Origin: Acidobacteriota bacterium
Lineage (GTDB): Bacteria > Acidobacteriota > Vicinamibacteria > Fen-336
Assembly: GCA_022340585.1 (NCBI GenBank)
Contig: JAJDNS010000053.1
Location: 28,782 to 92,781 of the forward strand
DNA: 64,000 nucleotides
Direction of reading: 5' to 3'
In this document: positions 1 to 8,352 of the stretch, in pieces
How the letters are laid out: every line of letters starts with the position of its first letter
How positions within the stretch are numbered: the first letter of the stretch is position 1
Program-made: the position numbers and the translations under genes
Notes under the pieces: model-generated
Seen by the model: the letters and a program-made list of their open reading frames with translations, nothing else
What the model was told of the DNA's origin: nothing
The model's database searches: none

Positions 1-924
1 TGCCGGCGGGGGCTCGACATCTACTGCGAGAAGCCCCTGGCCTACGACATCCGCGAGGGACAGGCCATGGTGGAAGCGGCCAGGGCCAGCGACGCCGTCA
101 TCCAGGTGGGCTTCCAGCGACGGCACAGCCCCGCCATCGGTCAGGCCGCCCGGTACATCCAGGACGGAGGGCCGGGCCGGGTCGTGACCGCCGCCGCCCA
201 GATCCACTACCCCGCGGAGCTGAGGGACCCGACTCCCAAGGCCCCACCGGCCTCGCTGGACTGGGACTTCTGGTGTGGTCCGGCCCCGAAGCTGCCCTAC
301 AGCGAGCAGGTCGGCCACTTCGCCTGGCGGCTGGAGAAGGCCTACGGCAACGGGCACCTGGTGGACTGGGGCATCCACTGGATCGACGCGATCCGGATGG
401 CCCTCGGCCTGGGAATGCCCCGGGCCGTCACCGCCGCCGGGGGTCTCTACGCGCTGAAGGGCCGCATCACGACCCCGGACGTCCTTCAGGTCTGCTTCGA
501 GTTCGAGGAGTGCCCGGTCACCTGGAACCACCGGATCTTCCCCACCGCCGAGTTCACCCCCGAGACCAACATCGGCATGTCGTTCTTCGGGGAGAAGGAG
601 TCGGTCTTCCTGAACGATCGGCGCTACGTAGTGGCCCCGGTCGAGAAGGGCGCCGAGCGCAGGACGGTGGAGCCCAAGGGCAACGCCCAGGTCGCTCACG
701 TCAAGGACTGGCTCGACGCCGTCCGGACTCGCGGGAAGGTCTCCTGCCCTCCGGAGGATGCCTTCCTGTCCACCGCGACCGTGCAGCTCGCCATGATCGC
801 TCTCGAGACCGGTGGTCGAGTGGAGTGGGACGCCGGTACCGGCGGCGTGGCCGGCAACCCGGAGGCCGCCGCGCTCCTGAAGCGTGACTACCGGGGCCCC
901 TGGACCCATCCCTGGAAGGGCTGA
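1..924 (+). CDS. Gfo/Idh/MocA family oxidoreductase, 5' end missing
   Basis: NAD(P)-dependent sugar or inositol dehydrogenase-type enzyme. The frame is open from base 1 and the first visible residues include the EKP motif (GLDIYCEKPLAYD) that ends the Rossmann domain in this family, so the dinucleotide-binding N-terminus lies before the window. The remaining part is the C-terminal substrate-binding domain, with the stretch HLVDWGIHWIDAIR that typically holds the catalytic or substrate-contacting His/Asp residues. The gene ends in TGA at 922-924. The natural substrate cannot be read from the fragment. No signal peptide can be assessed because the start is absent. Confidence 0.9.
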   Translation, partial: CRRGLDIYCEKPLAYDIREGQAMVEAARASDAVIQVGFQRRHSPAIGQAARYIQDGGPGRVVTAAAQIHYPAELRDPTPKAPPASLDWDFWCGPAPKLPYSEQVGHFAWRLEKAYGNGHLVDWGIHWIDAIRMALGLGMPRAVTAAGGLYALKGRITTPDVLQVCFEFEECPVTWNHRIFPTAEFTPETNIGMSFFGEKESVFLNDRRYVVAPVEKGAERRTVEPKGNAQVAHVKDWLDAVRTRGKVSCPPEDAFLSTATVQLAMIALETGGRVEWDAGTGGVAGNPEAAALLKRDYRGPWTHPWKG

Positions 925-971
925 GCGTCCGAACCGGACCTCGGACGCACGGGAAAGAAGTGGAGGCAGGA

Positions 972-2726
972 GTGCGACTGAACGGAATCCTCGTGGCCGT
1001 CGTCCTGGCGGCCTCCACCGTGGGCGCGCAGCCGCCCGCTCCGGACTGGGTCGAGACGAGCAACGGGCACGCGCAGGTCCTGCTGGGAGTCATGGCCGAG
1101 ACCAGCCCGGAGACCGCGGCGCGCTACGGGGTTGAGGGGGTCGACGAGGAGATCCTCGACCTCTCCGCTGGCTACCGAGAACGACGACGGGAAGCCCTGC
1201 GGGCGGCCCTGCGTGAGCTGGAGACGCGCCTGGAGAACGCCGAGCACCCGAAGGTGCGACAGGACCTCGAGATCATGATCGGCGAGGTCGAGCTCGACCT
1301 CGCCGGTCAGGAGCTCTCGGACGAGCTGGAGCTTCCCTACTACGACCTGAACCGGCTCGTCTTCCACAGCCTGCACGGTCTGCTCGACGAGCGGGTGGCC
1401 GCCGAGAGGCGGCCGGCGGCGTTCGAGCGGCTGAAGCGCTACGCGGGACTCGCGGCCGGCTACGAGCCCATCGCGCTCCTGGCCACCCAGAGGACGCGGG
1501 AGAAGCTGGACCAGGCGGGGCTCCAGGCCCCCTATCGGGGCGAGCTGGAGAAGAGTCTGGCCGACGGGCCGCAGATGCGGGCCGGTCTGGCTCCCCTGTT
1601 CGAGGAATTCGGGATCGACGGGTACGAGGGCGCCCTGGAGGTGCTCGAGGATCAGCTCGCCGTCTACGACGACTTCGTGAGAAAGGAGCTGCTGCCCCGG
1701 GCCCGGGAGGACTTCCGTCAGCGGCCCGAGATCTACGCCCACTCGCTCCGTCAGCTCGGGATAGACGTCGCGCCCGAGGAGCTCGCCTGGCAGGCCCGCG
1801 CCTCCTTCCGGGAGATCCAGCTCCAGATGCAGGAGGTCGCCGCCCACGTTGCCGAGCTTCGCACGATGCCCTCCAGCGACTACCGCGATGTGATCCGCCA
1901 GCTGAAGGCCGAACAGCTCGTGGGCGACGCCATCCTCCCCCACTACCAGCAGCGTCTGCGGCAGATCGAGGAGATCGTGCGCCGCGAGGACCTGGTCACC
2001 CTGCCCGCTCGCGCCGCCCGCATCCGCCTGGCCACCGAGGCCGAGAGCGCCGCCATCCCCGCCCCCCACATGAGCATGCCCCGCCTCGTCGGCAACAGCG
2101 GCGAGCTGGGCGAGTTCGTGCTCCCGCTGCGGATCCCCGGCGGGGAGGGGACGCAGAAGCAGTTCGACGACTTCACCTTCGCCGCCGCCTCGTGGACCCT
2201 GACCGTGCACGAGGCCCGGCCCGGCCACGAGATGCAGTTCGCCTCCATGATCGAGGGCGGGGTCTCCATGGCCCGGGCCATCTTCGCGGCCAACAGCACG
2301 AACGTCGAGGGCTGGGCGCTCTACGCCGAGTCCTTCGTCAAGCCCTGGATGCCCCCGGAGGGACAGCTCGTCTCGCTCCAGCACCGGCTCGTTCGGGCGG
2401 CCCGGGCATTCCTGGACCCCGAGCTGCAGCTCGGGAAGATCTCCCCGGAGGAGGCCCGACGGCTCCTGAGGGAGGACGTGGTGCTCTCCGACGCCGCGGC
2501 CACGAGCGAGATCGACCGCTACACGTTCCGAATGCCGGGCCAGGCCTGCTCCTACTACTACGGGTACAGCCGGATGATCACCCTGCGCAGCGACGTGCAG
2601 AAGGCCCTGGGGGCGAGCTTCGATCCCCGCGCGTTTCACGACTTCGTCCTGGCCCAGGGACTCCTGACCCCGGGCCTGCTCCGCCAGGCCGTCTTCGAGG
2701 ACTTCGTCCCCGCCGCGACGCGCTAG
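972..2726 (+). CDS. DUF885 family secreted protein, predicted metallopeptidase-like
   Basis: DUF885 protein of about 584 residues. The hallmark is HEARPGHEMQ (coded near 2208-2237), matching the HExxPGHxxQ pattern of the family, with a downstream NVEGWALYAE block that supplies the further acidic residues of a zinc-peptidase-like site. An N-terminal hydrophobic segment (GILVAVVLAASTVGAQ) reads as a signal peptide, so the product is probably periplasmic. I place the start at GTG 972 because GGAGG lies five bases upstream (962-966). An in-frame GTG at 960 is possible but less well placed. The gene is 35-47 nt downstream of the oxidoreductase and may be co-transcribed with it. Its substrate is unknown. 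Confidence 0.85.
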   Translation: MRLNGILVAVVLAASTVGAQPPAPDWVETSNGHAQVLLGVMAETSPETAARYGVEGVDEEILDLSAGYRERRREALRAALRELETRLENAEHPKVRQDLEIMIGEVELDLAGQELSDELELPYYDLNRLVFHSLHGLLDERVAAERRPAAFERLKRYAGLAAGYEPIALLATQRTREKLDQAGLQAPYRGELEKSLADGPQMRAGLAPLFEEFGIDGYEGALEVLEDQLAVYDDFVRKELLPRAREDFRQRPEIYAHSLRQLGIDVAPEELAWQARASFREIQLQMQEVAAHVAELRTMPSSDYRDVIRQLKAEQLVGDAILPHYQQRLRQIEEIVRREDLVTLPARAARIRLATEAESAAIPAPHMSMPRLVGNSGELGEFVLPLRIPGGEGTQKQFDDFTFAAASWTLTVHEARPGHEMQFASMIEGGVSMARAIFAANSTNVEGWALYAESFVKPWMPPEGQLVSLQHRLVRAARAFLDPELQLGKISPEEARRLLREDVVLSDAAATSEIDRYTFRMPGQACSYYYGYSRMITLRSDVQKALGASFDPRAFHDFVLAQGLLTPGLLRQAVFEDFVPAATR

Positions 2727-2790
2727 TGCCCGGATCCGGGATTACGCTGGCATTCGAGCGCCGATGCATCCCGCCTGGTGGCGTTGCTCG

Positions 2791-3756
2791 CTAGGCGTCC
2801 TCGCTCGGGTAGCGGAAGAGCGGCGTCCCGGCCGCGGCCTTCGCCTTCAGCACCTTCTCCTCGTCGGGGGTGATGGGCCGGAAGTCCCTGGCGAGCTTTA
2901 CCGCCATCTCGAACAGCACCGGCTCGCCGGGCGGGACCGCCGCGGTCACGGGGTGCGAGAGCGTGAAGCGCAGGGCGAGAGCGGCTTCGTCCTCGTCGTC
3001 CACGGGCTCGTACCAGCACTTCTCGTAGCGCCGCTTCGCCCCCTCCGGCAACGGGCCCCTGGCCATCGCCTTCAGGCAGAGGATGCCCATCCCCTTCTCC
3101 CTCGCCTTCGCCATCACCTGAGGTCCGAAGTCCCCGGCGTTCCACGTCGCGTAGTTGAAGGGGAAGAGGATCGTGTCGAAATCGTAGCCGTCCATCAGCG
3201 CCGTGGCCGCCTCGACCGAGTGAGCGGAGAACCCCAGGAAGCGCACCTTTCCCGCCTTCTTGGCGGCCTCGAAGCCCTCCATGGCCCCGCCCGGGGCGAA
3301 GATCGTCTCCACGTCGGCCCTCTTCGTCACCGCGTGGTGCTGGTAGAGGTCGAAGTGATCGGTCCGGAGCTTCTTCAGGGACCCTTCGAGCTCGGCGAGG
3401 GCGCCGTCCTTCGTCCTCTCCTGGGTCTTGCAGGCGAGGAAGACGTCCTTGCGGTACGGCTCCAGGGCCGGGCCCAGCATGTCCTCGGCGTTTCCATAGG
3501 TCGGCGCCACGTCGAAGTAGTTGATGCCGGCGTCGATCGCCAGGCGCACGGACCTCGACGCCTCCTCGGCGGTCACCTTCGAGACCACGATCCCCCCGAA
3601 GCCGATGCACGAGAGCTTCTCCCCGGTCTTCCCGAGGGCCCGTCGTTCCAGACCGCCGGACGGCCTGTCCCTCTCCAGCCCGGCCAGATCAGCAGGAAAC
3701 AGCGACAGGGCCGCCCCGGCTCCCGCCGCGCCCGCCACGAACTCGCGCCTCTTCAT
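2791..3756 (-). CDS. Aldo/keto reductase with Tat-like leader
   Basis: NADPH-type aldo/keto reductase of 321 residues. The catalytic tetrad is visible: Asp and Tyr in NYFDVAPTYGNAED, Lys in FLACKTQERTKD and His in DLYQHHAV. The N-terminus MKRREFVAGAAGAGAALS looks like a Tat or secretory leader, which suggests a periplasmic or membrane-attached enzyme as in many predicted oxidoreductases of this phylum. The start at 3756 is preceded by GGGAGGG at good spacing. An upstream in-frame extension to 3846 lacks this and would bury the leader. It converges on the DUF885 gene, with a short palindrome (CCCGGATCCGGG, about 2729-2740) between them. Physiological substrate unknown. Confidence 0.85.
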   Translation of the reverse strand: MKRREFVAGAAGAGAALSLFPADLAGLERDRPSGGLERRALGKTGEKLSCIGFGGIVVSKVTAEEASRSVRLAIDAGINYFDVAPTYGNAEDMLGPALEPYRKDVFLACKTQERTKDGALAELEGSLKKLRTDHFDLYQHHAVTKRADVETIFAPGGAMEGFEAAKKAGKVRFLGFSAHSVEAATALMDGYDFDTILFPFNYATWNAGDFGPQVMAKAREKGMGILCLKAMARGPLPEGAKRRYEKCWYEPVDDEDEAALALRFTLSHPVTAAVPPGEPVLFEMAVKLARDFRPITPDEEKVLKAKAAAGTPLFRYPSEDA

Positions 3757-3839
3757 CGCTTCCCTCCCTGGCCCGGATTCTGGTCGACTTCGCGGTCGCA
3801 TTACAATACCGGGGCCCATCCGGCAGCGAGGTACGCGGC

Positions 3840-4673
3840 ATGACACGGCTCCTACTCATCAACCCTCCCGAGGGCCTGGGCCCGGCCCTGAGCTCCTCAC
3901 CGCTCCTCGAAGGCACCGGCATCGACACCGCGATCGGCGAGGCCGACGCCTTGCGGCGGCTTCGCATTCGCTCCTACGACGTGGTCTTCACCGACCCCTC
4001 GACGCCGGTGGAGGAGGATCTCGTCTTCCTCGCGGAGGCCCGACTCGCCCGCCCCGGGGTCCGGCCCATGGTTCTGACCACCCAGGCCGCTCCGGAGGAG
4101 GTCATCGCCGCGCTGCGCTCCCGCGTCTTCGCCTTCTTCTCCGCGCCCTGGGACCTTCCGGAGATCACGGACATGGCGAAACGGGCGGTCGCGGCCACGG
4201 AGTGGCACGAGGGAATCGAGGTCGTCTCGGCCAAGCCCGACTGGATCGCGCTGCGCGTCAACTGCGGCCTGCTCACGGTGGAGCGACTCGTCCGCTTTCT
4301 TTCGGAGCTCGGGAAGGACCTGCCGGAGAGCGACCGCGAGGAGACGATGCTGGCCTTCCGCGAGATCCTGGTGAACGCCATGGAGCACGGCGGCGAGTTC
4401 AACCCCGAGCAGGTGGTCGAGGTCGCGGCGATCCGGACGCGGCGCACCGTGGTCTACTACGTCAAGGATCCGGGGCCCGGGTTCGACCCCGCTGGCATCC
4501 CGCACGCGCTGCCGGACGACGCGGAGAGCGACCTGCTCGCCCACGCCGAGCGGCGGTCGGAGATGGGGTTGAGGCCCGGAGGCTTCGGCTTGCTCCTCGC
4601 CCGCAAGATCGTCGACGAGATGATCCACAGCGAGCGGGGCAACGAGGTCCTGCTGATCAAGTACATCGTCTAG
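3840..4673 (+). CDS. Receiver-like plus HATPase (RsbW-type) regulator
   Basis: 277-residue signalling protein. Residues about 1-120 resemble a degenerate receiver domain (DVVFTDPSTPVEED, VRPMVLTTQ). Residues about 155-275 form a HATPase_c2 fold with the N-box EILVNAMEHGG, the D-box-like VKDPGPGFD and the glycine-rich GGFGLLLARKIVDE. This is the architecture of serine kinases that bind anti-sigma-factor antagonists (the RsbW/SpoIIAB family). No histidine-phosphotransfer domain is seen, so it is not a typical sensor kinase. A TACAAT box lies at about 3801-3806 and a GCGAGG ribosome site precedes ATG 3840. The dehydrogenase gene follows after 14 nt. Partner proteins cannot be identified in the window. 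Confidence 0.75.
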   Translation: MTRLLLINPPEGLGPALSSSPLLEGTGIDTAIGEADALRRLRIRSYDVVFTDPSTPVEEDLVFLAEARLARPGVRPMVLTTQAAPEEVIAALRSRVFAFFSAPWDLPEITDMAKRAVAATEWHEGIEVVSAKPDWIALRVNCGLLTVERLVRFLSELGKDLPESDREETMLAFREILVNAMEHGGEFNPEQVVEVAAIRTRRTVVYYVKDPGPGFDPAGIPHALPDDAESDLLAHAERRSEMGLRPGGFGLLLARKIVDEMIHSERGNEVLLIKYIV

Positions 4674-4687
4674 AGAGGCCAACGATC

Positions 4688-5686
4688 ATGCCGACTCGAG
4701 TGTTGCTCATGGGGCTCGGGCCCATCGGGGCGGGCGTGGCCCGCCAGATCATCGCCCGCCGCAACTTCAAGCTCGTCGCGGCGGTCGACGTGGACCCCGC
4801 CAAGGTCGGGAAGAGGCTGGGCGACGTGGTGGACCTGGAGAAGAACGTTCGACTCAAGGTCACGGACGACCCCGTTGCCGCCATCCGGCTGACCAAGCCG
4901 GATGTCGCCGTCCTCTGCACGGGCTCGTCCCTCAGGAAGGTCCGGCCCCAGATCGAGACCGTCCTCAAGCACAAGGTGCCCATCGTCTCGACGACCGAGG
5001 AGCTCGCATACCCCCACCTGTCGAACCGGGCGCTGGCCCGCAAGATCGACGCCGCCGCGAGGAAGGCCAAGGTGGCGGTCGTCGGGACCGGCGTGAACCC
5101 CGGCTTCGCCATGGACGCGCTGCCCATCACCCTCACCGCGGTGTGCGAGCGGGTGGACGCGATCCGGGTCGAGCGCGTCCAGGACGCTCGCATCCGCCGC
5201 CTGCCCTTCCAGCAGAAGATCGGCTCGGGGCTCAGCCTCGAGGAGTTCGGCGAGGGCGTGCGGGACGGAACCGTCCGGCACGTCGGCCTCGCCGAGTCGG
5301 TGGCGATGATCGCCGATGCCCTGGGCTGGAAGCTCGACCGGGTGACCGACGAGATCCAGCCGATGATTGCCAAGGCTCCCATCGAGGGTCCCCTGCGGGT
5401 CGAGGCGGGGCAGGTCTGCGGCATCACCCAGGACGGGGTCGGCTACCGCGACGGCCGGGCGGCCATCGTCCTCCACATGGAGGCCTATCTCGGGGCCCCG
5501 GAGACGTACGACTCGGTCCAGATCGCCGGCTCTCCCCCGCTCCACGTCAAGGCGATCGGCGGCTTCCACGGCGACGTCGCCACCACGTCGATCACCGTCA
5601 ACATGATCCCGAAGGTGCTGCAGGCGGCGCCGGGCCTCCACACCATGCGAAGCCTGGCCCTCCCCTCATTCGCGGGCGGAAGGTAG
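4688..5686 (+). CDS. DapB-like NAD(P)-dependent dehydrogenase (2,4-diaminopentanoate dehydrogenase family)
   Basis: 332-residue oxidoreductase. The N-terminus TRVLLMGLGPIGAGVARQI is a Rossmann glycine motif, followed by a DapB-like substrate domain (VVGTGVNPGFAMDALP, FQQKIGSGLSLEEF). This layout matches the COG3804 group that includes 2,4-diaminopentanoate dehydrogenase and related amino-acid dehydrogenases. DapB itself is shorter, and the HHxxKxDAPSGT motif of DapB is absent, so I do not call it dapB. ATG 4688 is chosen because it starts the Rossmann fold directly and GAGAGG lies just upstream; the same frame stays open far upstream only because of high GC. It probably forms an operon with the HATPase gene. 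Exact substrate unknown. Confidence 0.75.
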   Translation: MPTRVLLMGLGPIGAGVARQIIARRNFKLVAAVDVDPAKVGKRLGDVVDLEKNVRLKVTDDPVAAIRLTKPDVAVLCTGSSLRKVRPQIETVLKHKVPIVSTTEELAYPHLSNRALARKIDAAARKAKVAVVGTGVNPGFAMDALPITLTAVCERVDAIRVERVQDARIRRLPFQQKIGSGLSLEEFGEGVRDGTVRHVGLAESVAMIADALGWKLDRVTDEIQPMIAKAPIEGPLRVEAGQVCGITQDGVGYRDGRAAIVLHMEAYLGAPETYDSVQIAGSPPLHVKAIGGFHGDVATTSITVNMIPKVLQAAPGLHTMRSLALPSFAGGR

Positions 5687-5927
5687 CCCCGCACTGTCAA
5701 GACGAGTCGCGGCCCGGCCATCCGACTTGATGGTCCCGAGCCGGCCAGGGCGTCCGAAAGTGAGACGACCGGCGCGACCAGAGCGGGGATCCCACCCGGG
5801 TCGCCGAGGGAGGCGTTGCCCCAACTTTTTTCCGATCAATGAGTTCACGACGACGGCAAAGAAACAGGCCCGGGCCGGGCCGGGGGCCCGCGGCCCGGCA
5901 CGGAGCTTGCTTTTCGAATCCGCCAGG
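5687..5927. other. Intergenic region with GC palindrome
   Basis: 241 bases without a convincing gene. It holds a possible intrinsic terminator at 5808-5831 and, closer to the next gene, a strong GC inverted repeat with arms at 5874-5880 (GCCGGGC) and 5893-5899 (GCCCGGC). No promoter could be assigned with confidence. Confidence 0.5.
5808..5831 (+). terminator. Possible intrinsic terminator after the DapB-like gene
   Basis: A short stem, GG(A)GGC pairing with GCCCC around a GTT loop, is followed by AAC and six T residues (5826-5831). The stem is short and has a bulged A, so this is only a candidate. Confidence 0.35.
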
Positions 5928-6155
5928 ATGACCGACACGACCCAGGATCGCCACCGCTGCCACAATCCGGGTTGCCGGAGACCGTTTGCGGTGCTCTACC
6001 GCCGTTCCTGGCACGACGTTCCGATCCCTCTGGCCGTGGCCTGTCCGCGCTGCGGGAGCTGGGACGTGGTCATGGTGCCCACGGGGGCCGTGCTCGAGAA
6101 CCACGGCACCTGGGTCCTGCCCCTGGACTACGGGGTGGCCTGCCTCGAGGCCTGA
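5928..6155 (+). CDS. Small zinc-ribbon protein
   Basis: 75-residue protein with cysteine pairs at about residues 11/16 (CHNPGC) and 39/42 (CPRC), the pattern of a zinc ribbon. A further Cys lies near residue 72. No other domain is present and no function can be assigned. The start at ATG 5928 is chosen because an upstream in-frame extension is arginine/proline-rich low-complexity sequence that looks like read-through of non-coding DNA. The preceding CCAGG is a weak ribosome site. It stands alone between the DapB-like gene and the nucleotidyltransferase gene. Confidence 0.6.
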   Translation: MTDTTQDRHRCHNPGCRRPFAVLYRRSWHDVPIPLAVACPRCGSWDVVMVPTGAVLENHGTWVLPLDYGVACLEA

Positions 6156-6210
6156 GGCGAGCGCTCCCCCGACCCGCTCGGTCCCGCGCCTGCGCTAAGA
6201 TGCGGCTTCG

Positions 6211-7110
6211 ATGAGCCCCACCCTCGTTCTTCTCGCCGCCGGCATGGGCAGCCGCTACGGCGGCCCGAAGCAGATCGATCCGGTCGGGCCCGGCGGCGCC
6301 ACCCTCATCGACTACGCGGCCTTCGACGCCCGACGGGTGGGCTTCGACCGCCTCGTCCTCGTGGTTCGCTCCGAGAACGAGGCCGCCGTGCGCGAGGTGG
6401 TGGCGCGCGGTCTCGACCGCCACCTGCAGGTCGACTACGCCGTGCAGGACGCTGCCCTGCCGGCCGGGTTCCGGCCGCCGGCGGGGCGGACGAAGCCGTG
6501 GGGCACCGGTCACGCCCTCCTGGCGGCGGCGCCGTACCTCGACGGTCCCTGCGCGGTGCTCAACGCCGACGACTTCTACGGCGCTGGCACCTATCGCATC
6601 CTGGCCGACTGGCTCGGCACGCCGCGCCCCGCGTCGGAGCACGCGCTGGTCAGCTTTGCCCTCCGGACGACTCTCAGCCCCGCGGGGCCCGTGAACCGGG
6701 GAATCTGCGAGGTGGGCGGGCAGGGTCTTCTTCGGCGGATTCGCGAGGTCCTCGAGATCGAGGGGGACGGCAGGGACGCGCGCTATCCCGGCCCATCCGG
6801 CGACCCCGTGGGGGTGGCGGGCGAGACCCCCGTCTCGTTGAACTTCTGGGGCTTCGGCCCCGCCATCGTTCCCGCCCTCGAGACGTCGTTCGACTCGTTT
6901 CTCGCCGAGCACGGGGACAGCACGACGGCCGAGCTCTTCCTGCCCGAGATCGTCCAGGACCTCATCGATCGGGATGAGGCTCGCGTGCACCTCCTCTCCG
7001 GGGGCGGGCCCTGGGCCGGGCTCACCTACCCCGAGGATCGGCCGCACCTCGTGACCGTCCTCGAGGAGCGGACCGCCAGTGGCGCCTACCCGCGCGATCT
7101 CTGGCCGTGA
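6211..7110 (+). CDS. Sugar-phosphate nucleotidyltransferase
   Basis: 299-residue NTP-transferase. The N-terminus LVLLAAGMGSRYGGPKQ is the nucleotide-binding signature of NDP-sugar pyrophosphorylases, and AVLNADDFYG holds the metal-binding aspartates. It transfers a nucleotidyl group to a sugar 1-phosphate; which sugar is not visible. The next gene, 19 nt downstream, is a sugar kinase of the NahK type, so the two probably act in sequence (sugar to sugar-1-P to NDP-sugar). The start has no ribosome site; instead TAAGAT (6196-6201) lies nine bases before the ATG, which suggests a leaderless transcript. Confidence 0.85.
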   Translation: MSPTLVLLAAGMGSRYGGPKQIDPVGPGGATLIDYAAFDARRVGFDRLVLVVRSENEAAVREVVARGLDRHLQVDYAVQDAALPAGFRPPAGRTKPWGTGHALLAAAPYLDGPCAVLNADDFYGAGTYRILADWLGTPRPASEHALVSFALRTTLSPAGPVNRGICEVGGQGLLRRIREVLEIEGDGRDARYPGPSGDPVGVAGETPVSLNFWGFGPAIVPALETSFDSFLAEHGDSTTAELFLPEIVQDLIDRDEARVHLLSGGGPWAGLTYPEDRPHLVTVLEERTASGAYPRDLWP

Positions 7111-7129
7111 GGACGAAGGGGCGAGGGCG

Positions 7130-8263
7130 GTGGGGAAGCTCAGGCCCGGGAGTCGCCTCGTGACCTCCCCGGCCACCGCGGTCGCCGGGCGCTTCGCCAC
7201 CGAAGGTCGCCTCGTCTCCCTCGAGCCTCAGCCCGGCGGCCACATCAACGACTCGTGGATGGCGGTGTGGGACGGCCCCGGGGGACGGCGTCGCTTCCTG
7301 CTCCAGCACATCAATCGTTTCGTCTTCCGGAAGCCGGAAGAGGTGATGGAGAACCTGGTGCGCCTGACCAGCCAGGTGACCGCTCAGCTCGTCCGCGAGT
7401 CGGTGCCGGAGCCCGAGCGCCGCGTCCTGCAGCTCGTCCCCACCCGTGACGGCGCCACCCACCACCTCGAGCCGGACGGCGAGGTGTGGCGGCTCCTCGT
7501 CTGGATCGAGGGCACTCGCTCGACGGAGCGCGCGGAGACTCCGGCGCAGGCGCGGGCGGCAGCGGGAGCCTTCGGGAGCTTCCTCCGACAGATCGCCGGG
7601 CTTCCGGGGCCTCCGCTCCACGAGACGATCCCCCACTTCCACGACACCCCCGCCCGGCTGGCCGCTCTCGAGCGCGCGGTCGCCGAGGACACGGCCGGCC
7701 GGGTCGCGGACACGCGCCCCGAGATCGAGGCGATCCTGGACCGTCGCGCCCTCGGGCACGCCCTCGACGACCGGGTGGCCGGGGGTGAGCTGGCCCTGCG
7801 GCCCACGCACAACGACGCGAAGATCGCCAACGTGCTCTTCGACACCGCGACCGGGGAGCCCCTGTGTGTCGTGGACCTGGACACCGTCATGCCCGGCCTC
7901 GCGCTTCACGACTTCGGGGACATGGTGCGATCGATGGTCAGCGACGCGGCCGAGGACGAGCCCGATTGCTCCCGGGTGGAGGCGCGGGTGCCGGTCTTCG
8001 AGGCGCTGGCCCGGGGGTTCACCGAAGCCGCGGGCGAGGCCCTCTCTCCCCTCGAGCGGTCGCTGCTGCCCACCGGGGCTCTCGTGATCACCCTGGAGCA
8101 GGCGGCCCGCTTCCTCGCGGACCACCTCGAGGGCGATCCCTACTACCGGACGAGCCGGCCCGGCCACAACCTGGACCGGGCCCGCACGCAGATCCGCCTC
8201 GTGGAGTCGCTCGAGGACCACGGCGCCGAGCTGCAGCGCATCGTGAACGCCCTCCCGGCCTGA
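7130..8263 (+). CDS. APH-fold sugar kinase, N-acetylhexosamine 1-kinase-like
   Basis: 377-residue protein kinase-like phosphotransferase. The catalytic loop HNDAKIANVLFD (HxDxxxxN) and the metal-binding VVDLDTVMPG are typical of the aminoglycoside phosphotransferase family. The segment QPGGHINDSWMAV plus QHINRFVFRKPEEVMENL is characteristic of NahK-like N-acetylhexosamine 1-kinases. Together with the upstream nucleotidyltransferase it suggests anomeric sugar phosphorylation followed by NDP activation. GTG 7130 follows GAAGGGG at good spacing; GTG 7160 is an alternative. The start upstream at 7079 would overlap the preceding gene. A palindromic repeat (8278-8352) follows the stop codon. Confidence 0.8.
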   Translation: MGKLRPGSRLVTSPATAVAGRFATEGRLVSLEPQPGGHINDSWMAVWDGPGGRRRFLLQHINRFVFRKPEEVMENLVRLTSQVTAQLVRESVPEPERRVLQLVPTRDGATHHLEPDGEVWRLLVWIEGTRSTERAETPAQARAAAGAFGSFLRQIAGLPGPPLHETIPHFHDTPARLAALERAVAEDTAGRVADTRPEIEAILDRRALGHALDDRVAGGELALRPTHNDAKIANVLFDTATGEPLCVVDLDTVMPGLALHDFGDMVRSMVSDAAEDEPDCSRVEARVPVFEALARGFTEAAGEALSPLERSLLPTGALVITLEQAARFLADHLEGDPYYRTSRPGHNLDRARTQIRLVESLEDHGAELQRIVNALPA

Positions 8264-8277
8264 GTCGTCCCCGCCTG

Positions 8278-8352
8278 CCAGGACACGATCGCCACGGCGG
8301 GATCGTGTCCTTGGCCAAGGCATCCGGCCGCAGGCCGGCGCGGTCCTCAGGA
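8278..8352. repeat. Palindromic intergenic repeat, copy A (full length)
   Basis: Three consecutive palindromes between two convergent genes: a perfect 10-bp stem GGACACGATC (8281-8290) with GATCGTGTCC (8301-8310); the 12-bp palindrome CCTTGGCCAAGG (8309-8320); and CCGGCC-GCA-GGCCGG (8324-8338). Related copies lie at 13622, 16798, 53228 and, inverted, 57610. It could act as a bidirectional terminator or mRNA-end stabiliser. Confidence 0.8.

Noticed and set aside
888..2639. Long open frame antisense to the DUF885 gene
   Set aside because: Mirror frame of a high-GC gene: composition is dominated by Gly, Arg, Leu and Val with no domain, and the sense strand encodes a clear family.
2745..2765. 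Sigma-54-like TGGCAT box
   Set aside because: GG is not followed by GC at ten bases, and the site lies between convergent genes.
2727..2790. Possible further copy of the palindromic repeat
   Set aside because: It has a CCCGGATCCGGG palindrome and an imperfect hairpin but none of the shared blocks of the repeat family.
3521..4687. Apparent N-terminal extension of the DapB-like dehydrogenase
   Set aside because: The extra 389 residues are Arg/Gly/Pro-rich shadow of the HATPase gene and aldo/keto reductase; the Rossmann fold starts exactly at ATG 4688.
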